This document shows positions 1 to 7,084 of a stretch of 10,548 nucleotides of DNA, in pieces. The notes under the pieces are model-generated. The model made no database searches. It had not been told where the DNA came from and saw only the letters and a program-made list of their open reading frames with translations. Position numbers and translations under genes: made by a program. Within the stretch, counting starts at the first letter, position 1, and every line of letters starts with the position of its first letter. The DNA comes from CALAMD01 sp035301025 (GTDB lineage Bacteria; Bacillota; Bacilli; Bacillales; Amphibacillaceae): NCBI GenBank assembly GCA_035301025.1, contig DATGUV010000116.1, forward strand, positions 1 through 10,548, given 5' to 3'.

Positions 1-128
1 GTTGAGACCCTGCCCTGGCAAAGGGTATGTCGACGTTGGCTGCAAAGGCCGGTTTTAGTCGACCTTCCTTAGTATCGAGGAGGCTCAGTAGCTGCCCGCG
101 GAAAGCATCCGCCTAGATTCCAAGCTAA
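1..128. repeat. Degenerate copy of a GC-rich Bacillaceae intergenic repeat
   Basis: This stretch is much richer in G+C than the AT-rich DNA after position 130 and contains no reading frame that looks like a gene. The pieces GTTGAGACCC at the very start, CGAGGAGGCTCAG at 76-88 and CCCGCGGAAAGC at 95-106 resemble, from memory, a dispersed non-coding repeat common between genes in Bacillus and relatives. Two inverted repeats are visible. Positions 21-34 pair imperfectly with 58-70, each arm carrying GTCGAC (29-34 and 58-63). GCGGA (98-102) pairs with TCCGC (108-112) around a 5-nt loop. The left end lies outside the window. In B. subtilis rsmD (ylbH) precedes coaD, so the element probably sits between those two genes; this is inferred from gene order. 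Whether it has any function is unknown. Confidence 0.6.
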
Positions 129-221
129 CTCCACTTAATATGAATGTTCGGATTTTCTTTGCGATTAATGTATTATGAAATTGATTCGAATAAAAAAAGA
201 TTTGAAATAGGAGTGTTTATA

Positions 222-701
222 TTGAATAGAGTAGCTATATGTCCAGGGAGTTTTGACCCTATTACAAATGGACATCTTGATATTATTACGAGAGGTTCAA
301 AAATATTTGATCAAATTATTGTAGCGTTATTTAACAATCAATCAAAAGAACCTTTATTTACGGTAGAAGAACGAGTCGCATTGATTGAGAAAGTGACCGC
401 CCATTTACCGAATGTTGTAGTTGACTCGAGTGACGGATTACTTGTCGATTACGCAAAAGAAAAAGGGGTTCATGTAATTTTAAGAGGGTTAAGAGCAGTT
501 AGTGACTTTGAATATGAAATGCAAATTACCTCAATGAACCGAAAATTAGATCCGCAAATCGAAACATTTTTTATGATGACTAATAATCAATATTCATTTT
601 TAAGTTCAAGTATTGTTAAAGAAGCAGCAAAATATCATTCTTCCGTTGCAGACCTTGTTCCTAAAGAAGTAGAAGAAGCGCTTATTCAAAAGTATACATA
701 A
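222..701 (+). CDS. coaD: Phosphopantetheine adenylyltransferase CoaD
   Basis: CoaD transfers AMP from ATP to 4'-phosphopantetheine, giving dephospho-CoA, the penultimate step of coenzyme A synthesis in the cytosol. The 159-residue product matches the usual family length. The N-terminus has the nucleotidyltransferase signature CPGSFDPITNGH, with the TxGH motif at residues 15-18. RGLRAVSDFEYEMQ (88-101) and NNQYSFLSSSIVKE (121-134) are further family hallmarks. The start chosen is TTG at 222. An AGGAG (209-213) stands 8 nt before it, and MNRVAICPGSF then begins where the family begins. The frame stays open upstream to an ATG at 144, but that would add 26 unrelated residues and has no ribosome site. 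The gene is the ylbI counterpart and is followed by its own terminator. Product certain; start likely. Confidence 0.96.
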   Translation: MNRVAICPGSFDPITNGHLDIITRGSKIFDQIIVALFNNQSKEPLFTVEERVALIEKVTAHLPNVVVDSSDGLLVDYAKEKGVHVILRGLRAVSDFEYEMQITSMNRKLDPQIETFFMMTNNQYSFLSSSIVKEAAKYHSSVADLVPKEVEEALIQKYT

Positions 702-728
702 TTTTATATGAAGTATAATTCCTTCAAA

Positions 729-766
729 GGACGTTTGTATAATTTCAATATAAACGTCCATTTTTA
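729..766 (+). terminator. Intrinsic terminator after coaD
   Basis: GGACGTTT (729-736) pairs with AAACGTCC (752-759) around an AT-rich loop that can add a few more pairs (TAT with ATA). The stem is followed by ATTTTTATTTT on the + strand, so it fits termination of coaD. It lies between coaD and the stop codon of the convergent ylbJ. On the minus strand the tract after the stem is TTTGAAGG, a poor U-run, so use in that direction is doubtful. Confidence 0.8.
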
Positions 767-780
767 TTTTGCTTTCCACG

Positions 781-1989
781 TTATGAAGGCTTTCGTTTGT
801 ATAACAATATATAACAAGCATATATACTTAAACATAAGAAGGTAATTATGGCTCCATACATTTCGAAAAAGTGTAAGATTTTTTCTGCAACGTGTTTGTG
901 CGTTGATTGATCGCCAGTAGATAGGACAGACTCTGATTTTTTAGCAAGATAAAGTGGGTGATATAAAAGAAGTGCAAGAATACTAGCGAATATGCCATGT
1001 AATATTCGCGCGAAAAAATATGGATAAAAACGAATGTCAGTTTTGGCAATAATACTAGCAACTTGAGCCTGGACGGATAGTCCGTTAAAACCGAGCATAA
1101 AGCTCACAAGGATGATATGGTGTAAAATTGGATCGGTTTGTAATTGCGCAATCATCTGTGCACCAATAGTAATTTCAAACAATCCGGATAAAAAAGGAAG
1201 TGCAAATGCAAGGGGAATCCCAATAATATGAAAGATGGATTGAATGCTATGAACAATGAGTGGTGTGATTCCTGTGACTAAAAGCAATGAAGTTAATACA
1301 GAAAATAAAATTATAAACCCACCAATCATTAGTAACGTTTGGATAGATTGTGTGACTGCTTGACCAAGCATATGACCAAGTGGATGGTTATGCTTCATTC
1401 GAGTATGATGCATTTCTTTAAATGCTCGAGTGACTGAAAATGTTTTGCTAGGTTTAGTTGGATGTTTTTTTTCTTCACTTTTTCCGTGGAATCGCATGCA
1501 TATACCAACAAGAGCATTGCCAATATAATGAGCAACTGCAATTAGTAATCCAAGCTGAGGGTTATGAAAAAAGCCAACAGCGATGGCTCCAAAAATAAAT
1601 AACGGACTAGATGCATTTGTAAATGAAACCAGTCGTTCTGCCTCGATTTGTGTAAGAATGTTTTCTTCACGTAGTCGGGTTGTAATTTTAGCTCCTGAAG
1701 GATATCCACTAGCCATCCCCATCATCCATGCAAAACTCCCACCCCCTGGAACATTGAATAATGGACGCATGATCGGTTCAAACAGTACCCCTATAAATGT
1801 AACAACCCCAAAGCCAATAAGAAGTTCTGCAGTAATAAAAAAAGGAAGTAAAGAAGGAAAAACAATTTCCCACCACATTTTAAGTCCTTTAACACTTGCT
1901 TCAAATGCCTGTCCAGGATAAGTGATTAAAATCACTGCCAACAGGATTGTTATGATAAAATAAAATAATGTTTGGCTTTTATTCTTCAC
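781..1989 (-). CDS. ylbJ: Sporulation integral membrane protein YlbJ
   Basis: A 402-residue polytopic membrane protein of the YlbJ family, with a nucleoside-recognition (Gate) type fold. In B. subtilis ylbJ belongs to the mother-cell sigma-E regulon and is linked to formation of heat-resistant spores; the transported substrate is not known. Hydrophobic segments are seen at about 7-24, 43-66, 127-142, 145-165, 218-240, 250-268, 288-302, 325-345 and 380-396. Conserved-looking loops are SGYPSGAK (94-101), FTNASSPLF (123-131), GLFEITIG (269-276) and GFNGLSVQAQV (300-310). A His- and Lys-rich hydrophilic stretch (168-205) splits the protein into two halves. The start is GTG at 1989, preceded on the minus strand by AGAAGGAGAC about 8 nt away. 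The gene converges on coaD and diverges from ylbL. I could not read a convincing sigma-E promoter in the 182-nt divergent spacer. Identity also rests on synteny. Confidence 0.9.
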   Translation of the reverse strand: MKNKSQTLFYFIITILLAVILITYPGQAFEASVKGLKMWWEIVFPSLLPFFITAELLIGFGVVTFIGVLFEPIMRPLFNVPGGGSFAWMMGMASGYPSGAKITTRLREENILTQIEAERLVSFTNASSPLFIFGAIAVGFFHNPQLGLLIAVAHYIGNALVGICMRFHGKSEEKKHPTKPSKTFSVTRAFKEMHHTRMKHNHPLGHMLGQAVTQSIQTLLMIGGFIILFSVLTSLLLVTGITPLIVHSIQSIFHIIGIPLAFALPFLSGLFEITIGAQMIAQLQTDPILHHIILVSFMLGFNGLSVQAQVASIIAKTDIRFYPYFFARILHGIFASILALLLYHPLYLAKKSESVLSTGDQSTHKHVAEKILHFFEMYGAIITFLCLSIYACYILLYKRKPS

Positions 1990-2171
1990 AGTTACGTCTC
2001 CTTCTAGTATAACAGTTTATTCTGTACATCTTAGAAAAGTACATGTAATATATAGTTTGTCTTATAGGTGTAAATAGCTTGTTTTAACTATTAGTATGAA
2101 TATACGCAATGATGATCATTGTTTATTCCAAAACTTTGTAAAAAGTGGTTGTATGGAGAGGAGAAATGTGC

Positions 2172-3203
2172 ATGCGTTTTTCATTTTCAAGAAGAAATCT
2201 ATTGATATTTGCAATAGCGATTGTTATTGCAGTTTTTTTATCTGTTTATAAATTGCCTTATTATATTCATAAACCAGGTAGTGCTGATCCACTTGATCCA
2301 ATCGTACACGTAGATGGAGGATATGAAAGTTCGGGGGAAATGCATTTAATGACCGTGCGAAGTTCTGTAGCTACGCCGGTACAATACATATTTGCACAGT
2401 TTTTACCGTATCATGATATTATTCCAATTGAAGATGTTCGCCCAGAAGGAGTCACAGAAGAAGAATATCGTTTGTTACAATTGCAAATGATGGAAGACTC
2501 CCAGCTTTCTTCAAAGGTTGTTGCATATACCGCAGCTGGAGCAGAGGTGGAGTTTTCTTACAATGGAGTGTATGCTGCGGCAGTTGTTGAAGGAATGCCA
2601 GCGGAAGGACATATTGAAGTAGGCGATCAGATTGTAGCTATCGACAATCAAGAAGTGAACCAGTCCTCTGAAATGATTGATATTGTGGAAAAGAAGGAAG
2701 TTGGTGAAGATGTTCACATCCTTCTGAATCGCGATGGGGAAGAAGTTGAGACAGTGATTCAAGTAGATATCTTGGATGAAGAGAGTGGACGTGTAGGAGT
2801 CGGAGTTCAATTGGTGGAGGATCAAGACGTTACCGTACATCCTGATGTTGAATTTTCTAGCGGAAATATAGGTGGTCCAAGTGCGGGACTCATGTTTGCT
2901 TTAGAAATGTATGATCAACTAACTGAGGAGGATTTAACGAGAGGGTATTCCATTGCAGGAACAGGAAAAGTAAATGTAGATGGAAAGATTCTTCCAATTG
3001 GCGGGATAGATAAAAAAGTAGTTGCAGCGGATCGAGAAGGTTGTGAGATCTTTTTTGCACCGAATGAAGAAGGAAGCCCTACATCAAATTATGCCTTAGC
3101 TAAAGAAACAGCCGAAGATATTCAAACGGATATGAAAATTATTCCGGTGGATAGTTTTGAGGAAGCACTTGAATATTTACAAGATTTAGATATAAAGGAG
3201 TAA
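2172..3203 (+). CDS. ylbL: PDZ-domain Lon-like serine protease YlbL (SepM family)
   Basis: A membrane-anchored, extracytoplasmic protease with a Ser-Lys dyad. In B. subtilis YlbL (DdcP) helps end the DNA-damage checkpoint by degrading the division inhibitor YneA; the streptococcal relative SepM processes competence pheromone. The 343-residue product has one N-terminal membrane anchor (about 9-27), a PDZ region (about 118-205, with VEGMPAEGHIEVGDQIVAID) and a Lon-type catalytic domain. The nucleophile lies in GGPSAGL at Ser237. The general base is most likely Lys282 in GGIDKKVVAA, 45 residues on, as in B. subtilis. The start is ATG 2172, with AGGAG (2159-2163) 8 nt before it. The in-frame GTG at 2145 and ATG at 2166 would precede or crowd that site. 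B. subtilis has ylbK just upstream; here it is missing and ylbL faces ylbJ directly. The gene ends just before a shared terminator. Confidence 0.93.
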   Translation: MRFSFSRRNLLIFAIAIVIAVFLSVYKLPYYIHKPGSADPLDPIVHVDGGYESSGEMHLMTVRSSVATPVQYIFAQFLPYHDIIPIEDVRPEGVTEEEYRLLQLQMMEDSQLSSKVVAYTAAGAEVEFSYNGVYAAAVVEGMPAEGHIEVGDQIVAIDNQEVNQSSEMIDIVEKKEVGEDVHILLNRDGEEVETVIQVDILDEESGRVGVGVQLVEDQDVTVHPDVEFSSGNIGGPSAGLMFALEMYDQLTEEDLTRGYSIAGTGKVNVDGKILPIGGIDKKVVAADREGCEIFFAPNEEGSPTSNYALAKETAEDIQTDMKIIPVDSFEEALEYLQDLDIKE

Positions 3204-3210
3204 CATATAA

Positions 3211-3242
3211 AGCCCATCTCTAGCATGATGAAGAGATGGGCT
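3211..3242. terminator. Bidirectional-type terminator between ylbL and tmcAL
   Basis: A perfect 11-bp inverted repeat, AGCCCATCTCT (3211-3221) with AGAGATGGGCT (3232-3242), surrounds a 10-nt loop in the 43-nt gap between two convergent genes. The downstream tracts are only moderately U-rich in both directions (ATTATTATGG on +, TTATATG on -), so the strength is uncertain. The position makes a shared terminator the simplest reading. Confidence 0.78.
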
Positions 3243-3246
3243 ATTA

Positions 3247-4449
3247 TTATGGAACGATGATTGGTGGAGCAAATGCTTGTTTTCTTGCCTCTCGCTGTAA
3301 CTTAGGAGACAGTACACTATAGTAGGTTTGTAAAGCACGTTCTTCTAAAGTTGCTAATGGATGTTGTTCGCGCTTAAACGATGTTCGAATAGGAATTTCG
3401 ATAGCAGCTTTTTTCTCATGAAGATACGTTCTACCTCGTTCGGTCATTCCAAGTAAATGAATATATGGAATTGGTCGATCTTCTAAAAATGGAGCTACAT
3501 CTTGTTTGGTTACATGATTTAGAATAAACGTGAACATCCGTTGCAGTCGACTCCATGTATACCGTTTCGTTTTTATAAGTTTCATCCAGTGGGAAAAAGA
3601 TGTTGCATGCTGAGCAGTTTCTTTTAAACGATGTTCGATCCCTTCTTCAATGGTATATATTTGCGCTAGCTCTTTTGTAGACATGGATAATACTCGGTAG
3701 TGCACATAAGGAAAGTAAGCTTCCCATTCATGCCATTTCTCAAATGTCTCCAAATATGATCTGAGAATGTGTTCTGATCCTGGAGGCATTGCTTGCTCAA
3801 TGGGTTCTCCTGTAAATAAATGTTTACGGATGCTTGTTGCACTTGCAATTGGTGCAGTCATTTCAGAATCATGATATGCACTTTGCTTTCTTTCAATAGT
3901 TTCCATATGTACCGACAATTTTGCATCCATAACAGTTTTTACATAACTATATCCAAGAATATTGTTTGGTTGGTGAAAATCGATAACAGGTTTTGTTGTC
4001 GATAAAGACGAAAAAGTATTGGCATGTGCCCGAGGAAATGACACTCCTTTAGCTAATTGTTCTTTTAACTTCTTTTCATAGGTTTCTTGATGTTGGGATA
4101 ATATTGTATATGTATGGTAAAAAGAATCAATGGTACCAGATTCACTCCCAAAACAAATGGAGGAAATTCCTAAATGGTTTAACGTATGTACAGCACCATA
4201 AGCAAACAAATCACTACTTTGAACTGCATAAAAAAATGGGAGTACAACAACAATATCTACTCCATGACTAAGAGCTGCCTGTGCCCGGTAAAAGGGATTG
4301 ATAATTGCTGGTTCTCCCCGTTGTAGGAAAGGACCACTCATAACTGCAATGATACAATCAGACTCTGTTTTTCTTTTCGCCTCTTGCACATGGTGTGCAT
4401 GACCATTATGAAAAGGATTATATTCAACGATTACTCCACAAGCTTCCAT
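3247..4449 (-). CDS. tmcAL: tRNA(Met) cytidine acetate ligase TmcAL
   Basis: TmcAL (YlbM) uses acetate and ATP to form N4-acetylcytidine at the wobble base of elongator tRNA-Met, with an acetyl-AMP intermediate; this supports correct AUG decoding. The 400-residue protein is close to the family length. It opens with the nucleotidyltransferase-like VIVEYNPFHNGHAHH, with HxGH at 14-17. Further conserved-looking blocks are RGEPAIINPFYRA (44-56), CFGSESG (99-105), PNNILGYSYVK (161-171) and SATSIR (203-208). The C-terminal part is basic, as expected for a tRNA-binding region. The start is ATG 4449. AAGGGAG on the minus strand (complement of 4457-4463) lies 7 nt upstream. The gene is transcribed alone, convergent with ylbL and divergent from ylbN, exactly as ylbM is in B. 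subtilis. I could not pick out a reliable promoter for it. Confidence 0.95.
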   Translation of the reverse strand: MEACGVIVEYNPFHNGHAHHVQEAKRKTESDCIIAVMSGPFLQRGEPAIINPFYRAQAALSHGVDIVVVLPFFYAVQSSDLFAYGAVHTLNHLGISSICFGSESGTIDSFYHTYTILSQHQETYEKKLKEQLAKGVSFPRAHANTFSSLSTTKPVIDFHQPNNILGYSYVKTVMDAKLSVHMETIERKQSAYHDSEMTAPIASATSIRKHLFTGEPIEQAMPPGSEHILRSYLETFEKWHEWEAYFPYVHYRVLSMSTKELAQIYTIEEGIEHRLKETAQHATSFSHWMKLIKTKRYTWSRLQRMFTFILNHVTKQDVAPFLEDRPIPYIHLLGMTERGRTYLHEKKAAIEIPIRTSFKREQHPLATLEERALQTYYSVLSPKLQREARKQAFAPPIIVP

Positions 4450-4640
4450 ACCATCACTCCCTTAAGTGCTAATACTAGTGTAGTCAATATATGTATTTCA
4501 TACGTAAACGATTGCAATTTGTAACCATTTAAACACACATTTTATTGTACCAAATATTTACCATGAAGTGAACGCTGTACAACCTAGACATTTGTTGATA
4601 AAATAAAAAAGGAGCAATGAAAAATGTAAAGAAATATAGG

Positions 4641-4669
4641 TTGACAAATGCCGATTTTTCTTTTAAAAT
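4641..4669 (+). promoter_or_regulatory. Sigma-A promoter of ylbN-rpmF
   Basis: A perfect -35 TTGACA (4641-4646) stands exactly 17 nt from TAAAAT (4664-4669), a 5-of-6 match to the -10 consensus. The expected transcription start, about 4676, leaves a leader of roughly 20 nt before the TTG start of ylbN, enough for its ribosome site. This is the best vegetative promoter in the window, as expected for a ribosomal protein operon. A weaker possible box pair lies upstream (TGTACA 4576-4581, TAAAAT 4599-4604). Confidence 0.82.
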
Positions 4670-4696
4670 TATTCATGTTGCCTAGAGGTGATGATA

Positions 4697-5242
4697 TTGA
4701 AATTTGCTGTTAGTCAAATCCAAAAAGATGCGTTACAGCAACCAATGACATTTGATCGAGAAGTGGATGTTTCTGAAATTGAAACATTGGAAAATGATAT
4801 TTTAAAAGCATTTCCAGTACATGTAGTAGGATCAGTTGTCCTACAAGGAGAGGAAATGATTTTCTCATTCAATATTTCGGGAAAGGTGATTTTACCTTGT
4901 GCACGAACTCTTGTAGAAGTTCCTTATGATTTTGACATTGATGCATTAGAGATTTTCACGACCGCATTAACCATGACGGAAGAGGATGAAGAAGATGAAG
5001 TTCACTTTATAGATGGAGAAGTGATTGACTTAACTCCACTCATAAAGGAAAATATTTTGCTTGAAATTCCGTATCGTGTATACTCAAAAAATGAGGAAGT
5101 ACTTCGCAATGCACTTGTGCAAGGAGACGGTTGGGAACTTGTTGAAGAATCAGAAGAAGTAGAAGAAGACGAAGAACAACCAATAGATCCACGCTTGAAT
5201 AAGTTAAAGCAATTTATGGACAAGAATAACAATGAGAAGTAA
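4697..5242 (+). CDS. ylbN: YceD/DUF177 family protein YlbN
   Basis: YlbN belongs to the YceD (DUF177) family, which is almost always encoded just before rpmF and is linked to 23S rRNA accumulation and large-subunit assembly. No enzymatic activity is established. The 181-residue product carries the family motif LPCARTL (Cys68) and the conserved C-terminal block IDPRLNKLKQF (163-173). It is strikingly acidic in two places, EEDEEDE around 95-101 and a run of Glu and Asp at 150-160. The start is taken as TTG 4697. AGAGGTGAT (4684-4692) matches the anti-Shine-Dalgarno with 8 nt spacing, and the resulting MKFAVSQ resembles the B. subtilis N-terminus. GTG 4688 and ATG 4691 lie inside the ribosome site. 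The stop is 28 nt before rpmF, with no terminator between, so the two are one transcript. Confidence 0.92.
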   Translation: MKFAVSQIQKDALQQPMTFDREVDVSEIETLENDILKAFPVHVVGSVVLQGEEMIFSFNISGKVILPCARTLVEVPYDFDIDALEIFTTALTMTEEDEEDEVHFIDGEVIDLTPLIKENILLEIPYRVYSKNEEVLRNALVQGDGWELVEESEEVEEDEEQPIDPRLNKLKQFMDKNNNEK

Positions 5243-5270
5243 GATGCTCCCAATAAAGGAGGTGTAGGGC

Positions 5271-5444
5271 ATGGCAGTACCTAAAAGAAGAACATCGAAA
5301 AAAGTAACAAGACAACGTCGTACACATAAAAAATTGCACGTTCCAAACATGGTAGAATGCTCAAACTGTGAAGAATTAGTTCGACCACATCACGTATGTA
5401 AAGCGTGTGGGCATTATGATGGGAAAGAAGTTTTAAGCAATTAA
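5271..5444 (+). CDS. rpmF: Large-subunit ribosomal protein bL32
   Basis: A 57-residue protein of the 50S subunit. It begins MAVPKRRTSKKVTRQRR, the typical very basic L32 N-terminus. A four-cysteine zinc ribbon follows, with Cys30 and Cys33 (CSNC) and Cys43 and Cys46 (CKAC), so this is the zinc-binding form. The reading frame ends KEVLSN before TAA at 5442. The ribosome site is close to the complete anti-Shine-Dalgarno match, AAAGGAGGTG at 5255-5264, 8 nt before the ATG, as suits a highly expressed gene. It is second in the ylbN-rpmF operon, driven by the promoter at 4641-4669 and closed by the terminator at 5454-5482. Confidence 0.98.
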   Translation: MAVPKRRTSKKVTRQRRTHKKLHVPNMVECSNCEELVRPHHVCKACGHYDGKEVLSN

Positions 5445-5453
5445 TCAAAGATG

Positions 5454-5482
5454 AAGCAGGTCACTATGTGATCTGCTTTTTT
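5454..5482 (+). terminator. Intrinsic terminator of the ylbN-rpmF operon
   Basis: AAGCAGGTCA (5454-5463) pairs with TGATCTGCTT (5469-5478), with one G-U pair and a very short loop. The last stem bases run into TTTTTT (5477-5482). It starts 9 nt after the rpmF stop codon. Confidence 0.93.
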
Positions 5483-5550
5483 GATATGTATAATGGTGAT
5501 GATTCAATGCAGGTTGTTGAAGTGGACATGTATAAAAGTACCGTATTTAC

Positions 5551-5718
5551 TTGAGTGAATTTTGTAATTTCGAAAATTACCTATTTCAATACAGCAAGTC
5601 GTTTTAAGCTACATAGTGGAACTACATGTTATATGATTAGCAGACCACACTATTATGAAATTCATTCACTTATAATAAATTTTTTTACATGAGAATACGC
5701 ATGAAAAGGTGGGAGACA
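5551..5718 (+). repeat. Degenerate dispersed repeat upstream of the crotonase gene (copy A)
   Basis: This spacer resembles the one before bshC. TTGAGTGAA opens both (5551 and 8215), and GGAACTMCATGT and TATTATGAAATKCATT follow at nearly the same distances, giving 123 nt here and 126 nt there from TTGAG to ACTTAT. GAACTACATGTTAT (5619-5632) recurs exactly at 8347-8360. CATGAAAAG followed by a GGNAGAC-like stretch (5700-5717) recurs at 8416-8434. The remainder is diverged, so the match is an alignment by eye. A TATAAT at 5671-5676 could be a -10 box for the crotonase gene but has no good -35. The function is unknown. Confidence 0.5.
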
Positions 5719-5719
5719 C

Positions 5720-6475
5720 ATGACATATGTCACTTATGAACGTCATTCTGAAGGATATGGTGAAATTACGTTACAACGCCCTCAAAAACACAATGCGATT
5801 AACGGGGAAATGATAGAAGAGTTTGAATCTTGTTTAGAACAGGCAAAAGAAGATACGATTTCATTTTTAGTGATTACTGGTGCAGGAGATGACACATTTT
5901 GCGCTGGTGGAGATTTACATTATTTCCATGGGCAGTTGGACAATGAGCATGCCTTTTCACACTTATACCCAATGAAAGAAATACTTCACACCATCCTTCT
6001 ATTTCCAGTACCGACGATTTGTTTATTAAACGGGAATGCTTTTGGTGGCGGGTGCGAGTTAGCAACTTCATGCGATATTCGTATTGCAAAAGCTGATACA
6101 CGTTTTGGTTTTACCCAGTCGACGTTAGGAATTGTCCCTGGATGGGGTGGTGGAACGTTATTGTATGAAAAGGTACATACAAGTTTTGCTTTTCAATGGA
6201 TTACTGAAGGTGCCACGTACTCAGTGGAGAAGTTATATGATAAAGGATGGATTCATTCAATTGTGACATCAGAAGATTTTAACGACCATAGCCTCATTTT
6301 AGCTCCTTATATCCATAAAACCATTGAACAGTTGGAAGCTTTAAAGACCCAATATAAACAACAAATTTTAGCACTTAGTTTAAGTGCGCGTATGAATGAA
6401 GAAGTAAGGCATTGTGCAAGCTTATGGAATTCACCTGCACATCAACATGCGGTAAAACAATTTTTAACAAAATAA
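5720..6475 (+). CDS. Enoyl-CoA hydratase/isomerase (crotonase) family protein
   Basis: A 251-residue crotonase-fold protein acting on an acyl-CoA thioester; the reaction is not settled. The oxyanion-hole segments are FCAGGDL (60-66) and NGNAFGGGCELATSCDIRIA (104-123). Glu113 corresponds to the first catalytic Glu of classical enoyl-CoA hydratase (rat Glu144). The second catalytic Glu (rat Glu164, in QPE) aligns with Gln133 in FGFTQSTLGIVPGWGG, so ordinary hydratase activity is doubtful. The LGIVPGWGG stretch recalls ethylmalonyl-CoA decarboxylase (ECHDC1) and related decarboxylases, a tentative alternative. The C-terminus is somewhat short and ends near AVKQFLTK. The start is ATG 5720, with AAAGGTG (5705-5711) 8 nt upstream. 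B. subtilis lacks this gene between rpmF and ylbO. It stands alone, preceded by the repeat-like spacer, with no clear terminator after it. Confidence 0.85.
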   Translation: MTYVTYERHSEGYGEITLQRPQKHNAINGEMIEEFESCLEQAKEDTISFLVITGAGDDTFCAGGDLHYFHGQLDNEHAFSHLYPMKEILHTILLFPVPTICLLNGNAFGGGCELATSCDIRIAKADTRFGFTQSTLGIVPGWGGGTLLYEKVHTSFAFQWITEGATYSVEKLYDKGWIHSIVTSEDFNDHSLILAPYIHKTIEQLEALKTQYKQQILALSLSARMNEEVRHCASLWNSPAHQHAVKQFLTK

Positions 6476-6601
6476 TATCTTAAAGTCTACGAAGTCTGTT
6501 ATTCGCTAAATGGTTCAAGATAATCATAGAAAAAAGCCTAATCGGATTCTATCAGACCTCTCTTATGCATATAGTACAACAAATGCACAAGGAGGTATGT
6601 T

Positions 6602-7084
6602 ATGAATTCAACTCGTCAAGACTCTTGGACAAAAGAAGAAGATGTATTACTAGCCGAAACAGTCTTACATTATATTCGTGAAGGAAAAACTCAACTAGAG
6701 GCGTTTAAGAAAGTAGGCAAGAAACTAGGGCGCACGTCAGCGGCTTGTGGTTTTCGGTGGAATGCTACAATACGTAAAAGATATGAACATGCGATTGTAC
6801 GTGCGAAAGAAGAGCGTAAAAAAGGCATGAATGATTGGGAGGAAACACCACCCACAACATCCGATCAACCCCGTAGTAATCATATTGATACTGCTATTTT
6901 ATTGTTAAAAGAAATGAAATATCAAACTGCACTTCAGCATAAAACTACGAATGAGAAGGTTGTAGAAGGCTATGAGAAATTAAAGAAAGAAAATGAAGGA
7001 TTGAAAAAACAAATTTCTCGTTACGAAGAGGCCTGGAATGAAATGGGAAAACTTTGGAATTGGATAGAGAATCCTGAGATATAA
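6602..7084 (+). CDS. gerR: RsfA/GerR-family sporulation transcription regulator
   Basis: A 160-residue DNA-binding protein with an N-terminal Myb/SANT-like helix-turn-helix. The segment TRQDSWTKEEDVLLAETVLHY (about 4-24), followed by REGKTQLEAF and GRTSAACGFRWNATIRKRYEHAI (43-65), is the hallmark of the RsfA family. A Glu- and Lys-rich coiled coil (about 115-150) follows a variable linker. Two B. subtilis paralogues exist: RsfA (forespore, sigma-F) and GerR (YlbO, mother cell, sigma-E). Position between rpmF and ylbP points to GerR; this is a synteny call. A near-perfect ribosome site, AAGGAGGT (6589-6596), precedes the ATG. CATATAGT (6568-6575) resembles a sigma-E -10 and would start transcription just before that site, but the -35 is poor. 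The gene converges on ylbP with a shared terminator that begins inside its stop codon. Confidence 0.88.
   Translation: MNSTRQDSWTKEEDVLLAETVLHYIREGKTQLEAFKKVGKKLGRTSAACGFRWNATIRKRYEHAIVRAKEERKKGMNDWEETPPTTSDQPRSNHIDTAILLLKEMKYQTALQHKTTNEKVVEGYEKLKKENEGLKKQISRYEEAWNEMGKLWNWIENPEI

Noticed and set aside
144..221. ATG at 144 as the coaD start
   Set aside because: It adds 26 residues with no family similarity and no ribosome site, whereas TTG 222 has AGGAG at the right distance.
1583..1921. 112-codon + strand frame within ylbJ
   Set aside because: It is antisense to a clear family gene, with no ribosome site and no recognisable protein features.
2145..2171. GTG 2145 or ATG 2166 as the ylbL start
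   Set aside because: GTG 2145 precedes the ribosome site and ATG 2166 is 2 nt from it; ATG 2172 is at 8 nt and gives a proper membrane anchor.
4617..4685. A 22-codon frame starting MKNVKKYRLTNADF before ylbN, after AAAAAGGAGC
   Set aside because: The ribosome site is only 2 nt from the ATG, and the -35 and -10 boxes of the ylbN promoter lie inside the frame.
5671..5676. TATAAT as a firm promoter for the crotonase gene
   Set aside because: No acceptable -35 lies 16-18 nt upstream; it is mentioned only as a possible -10.
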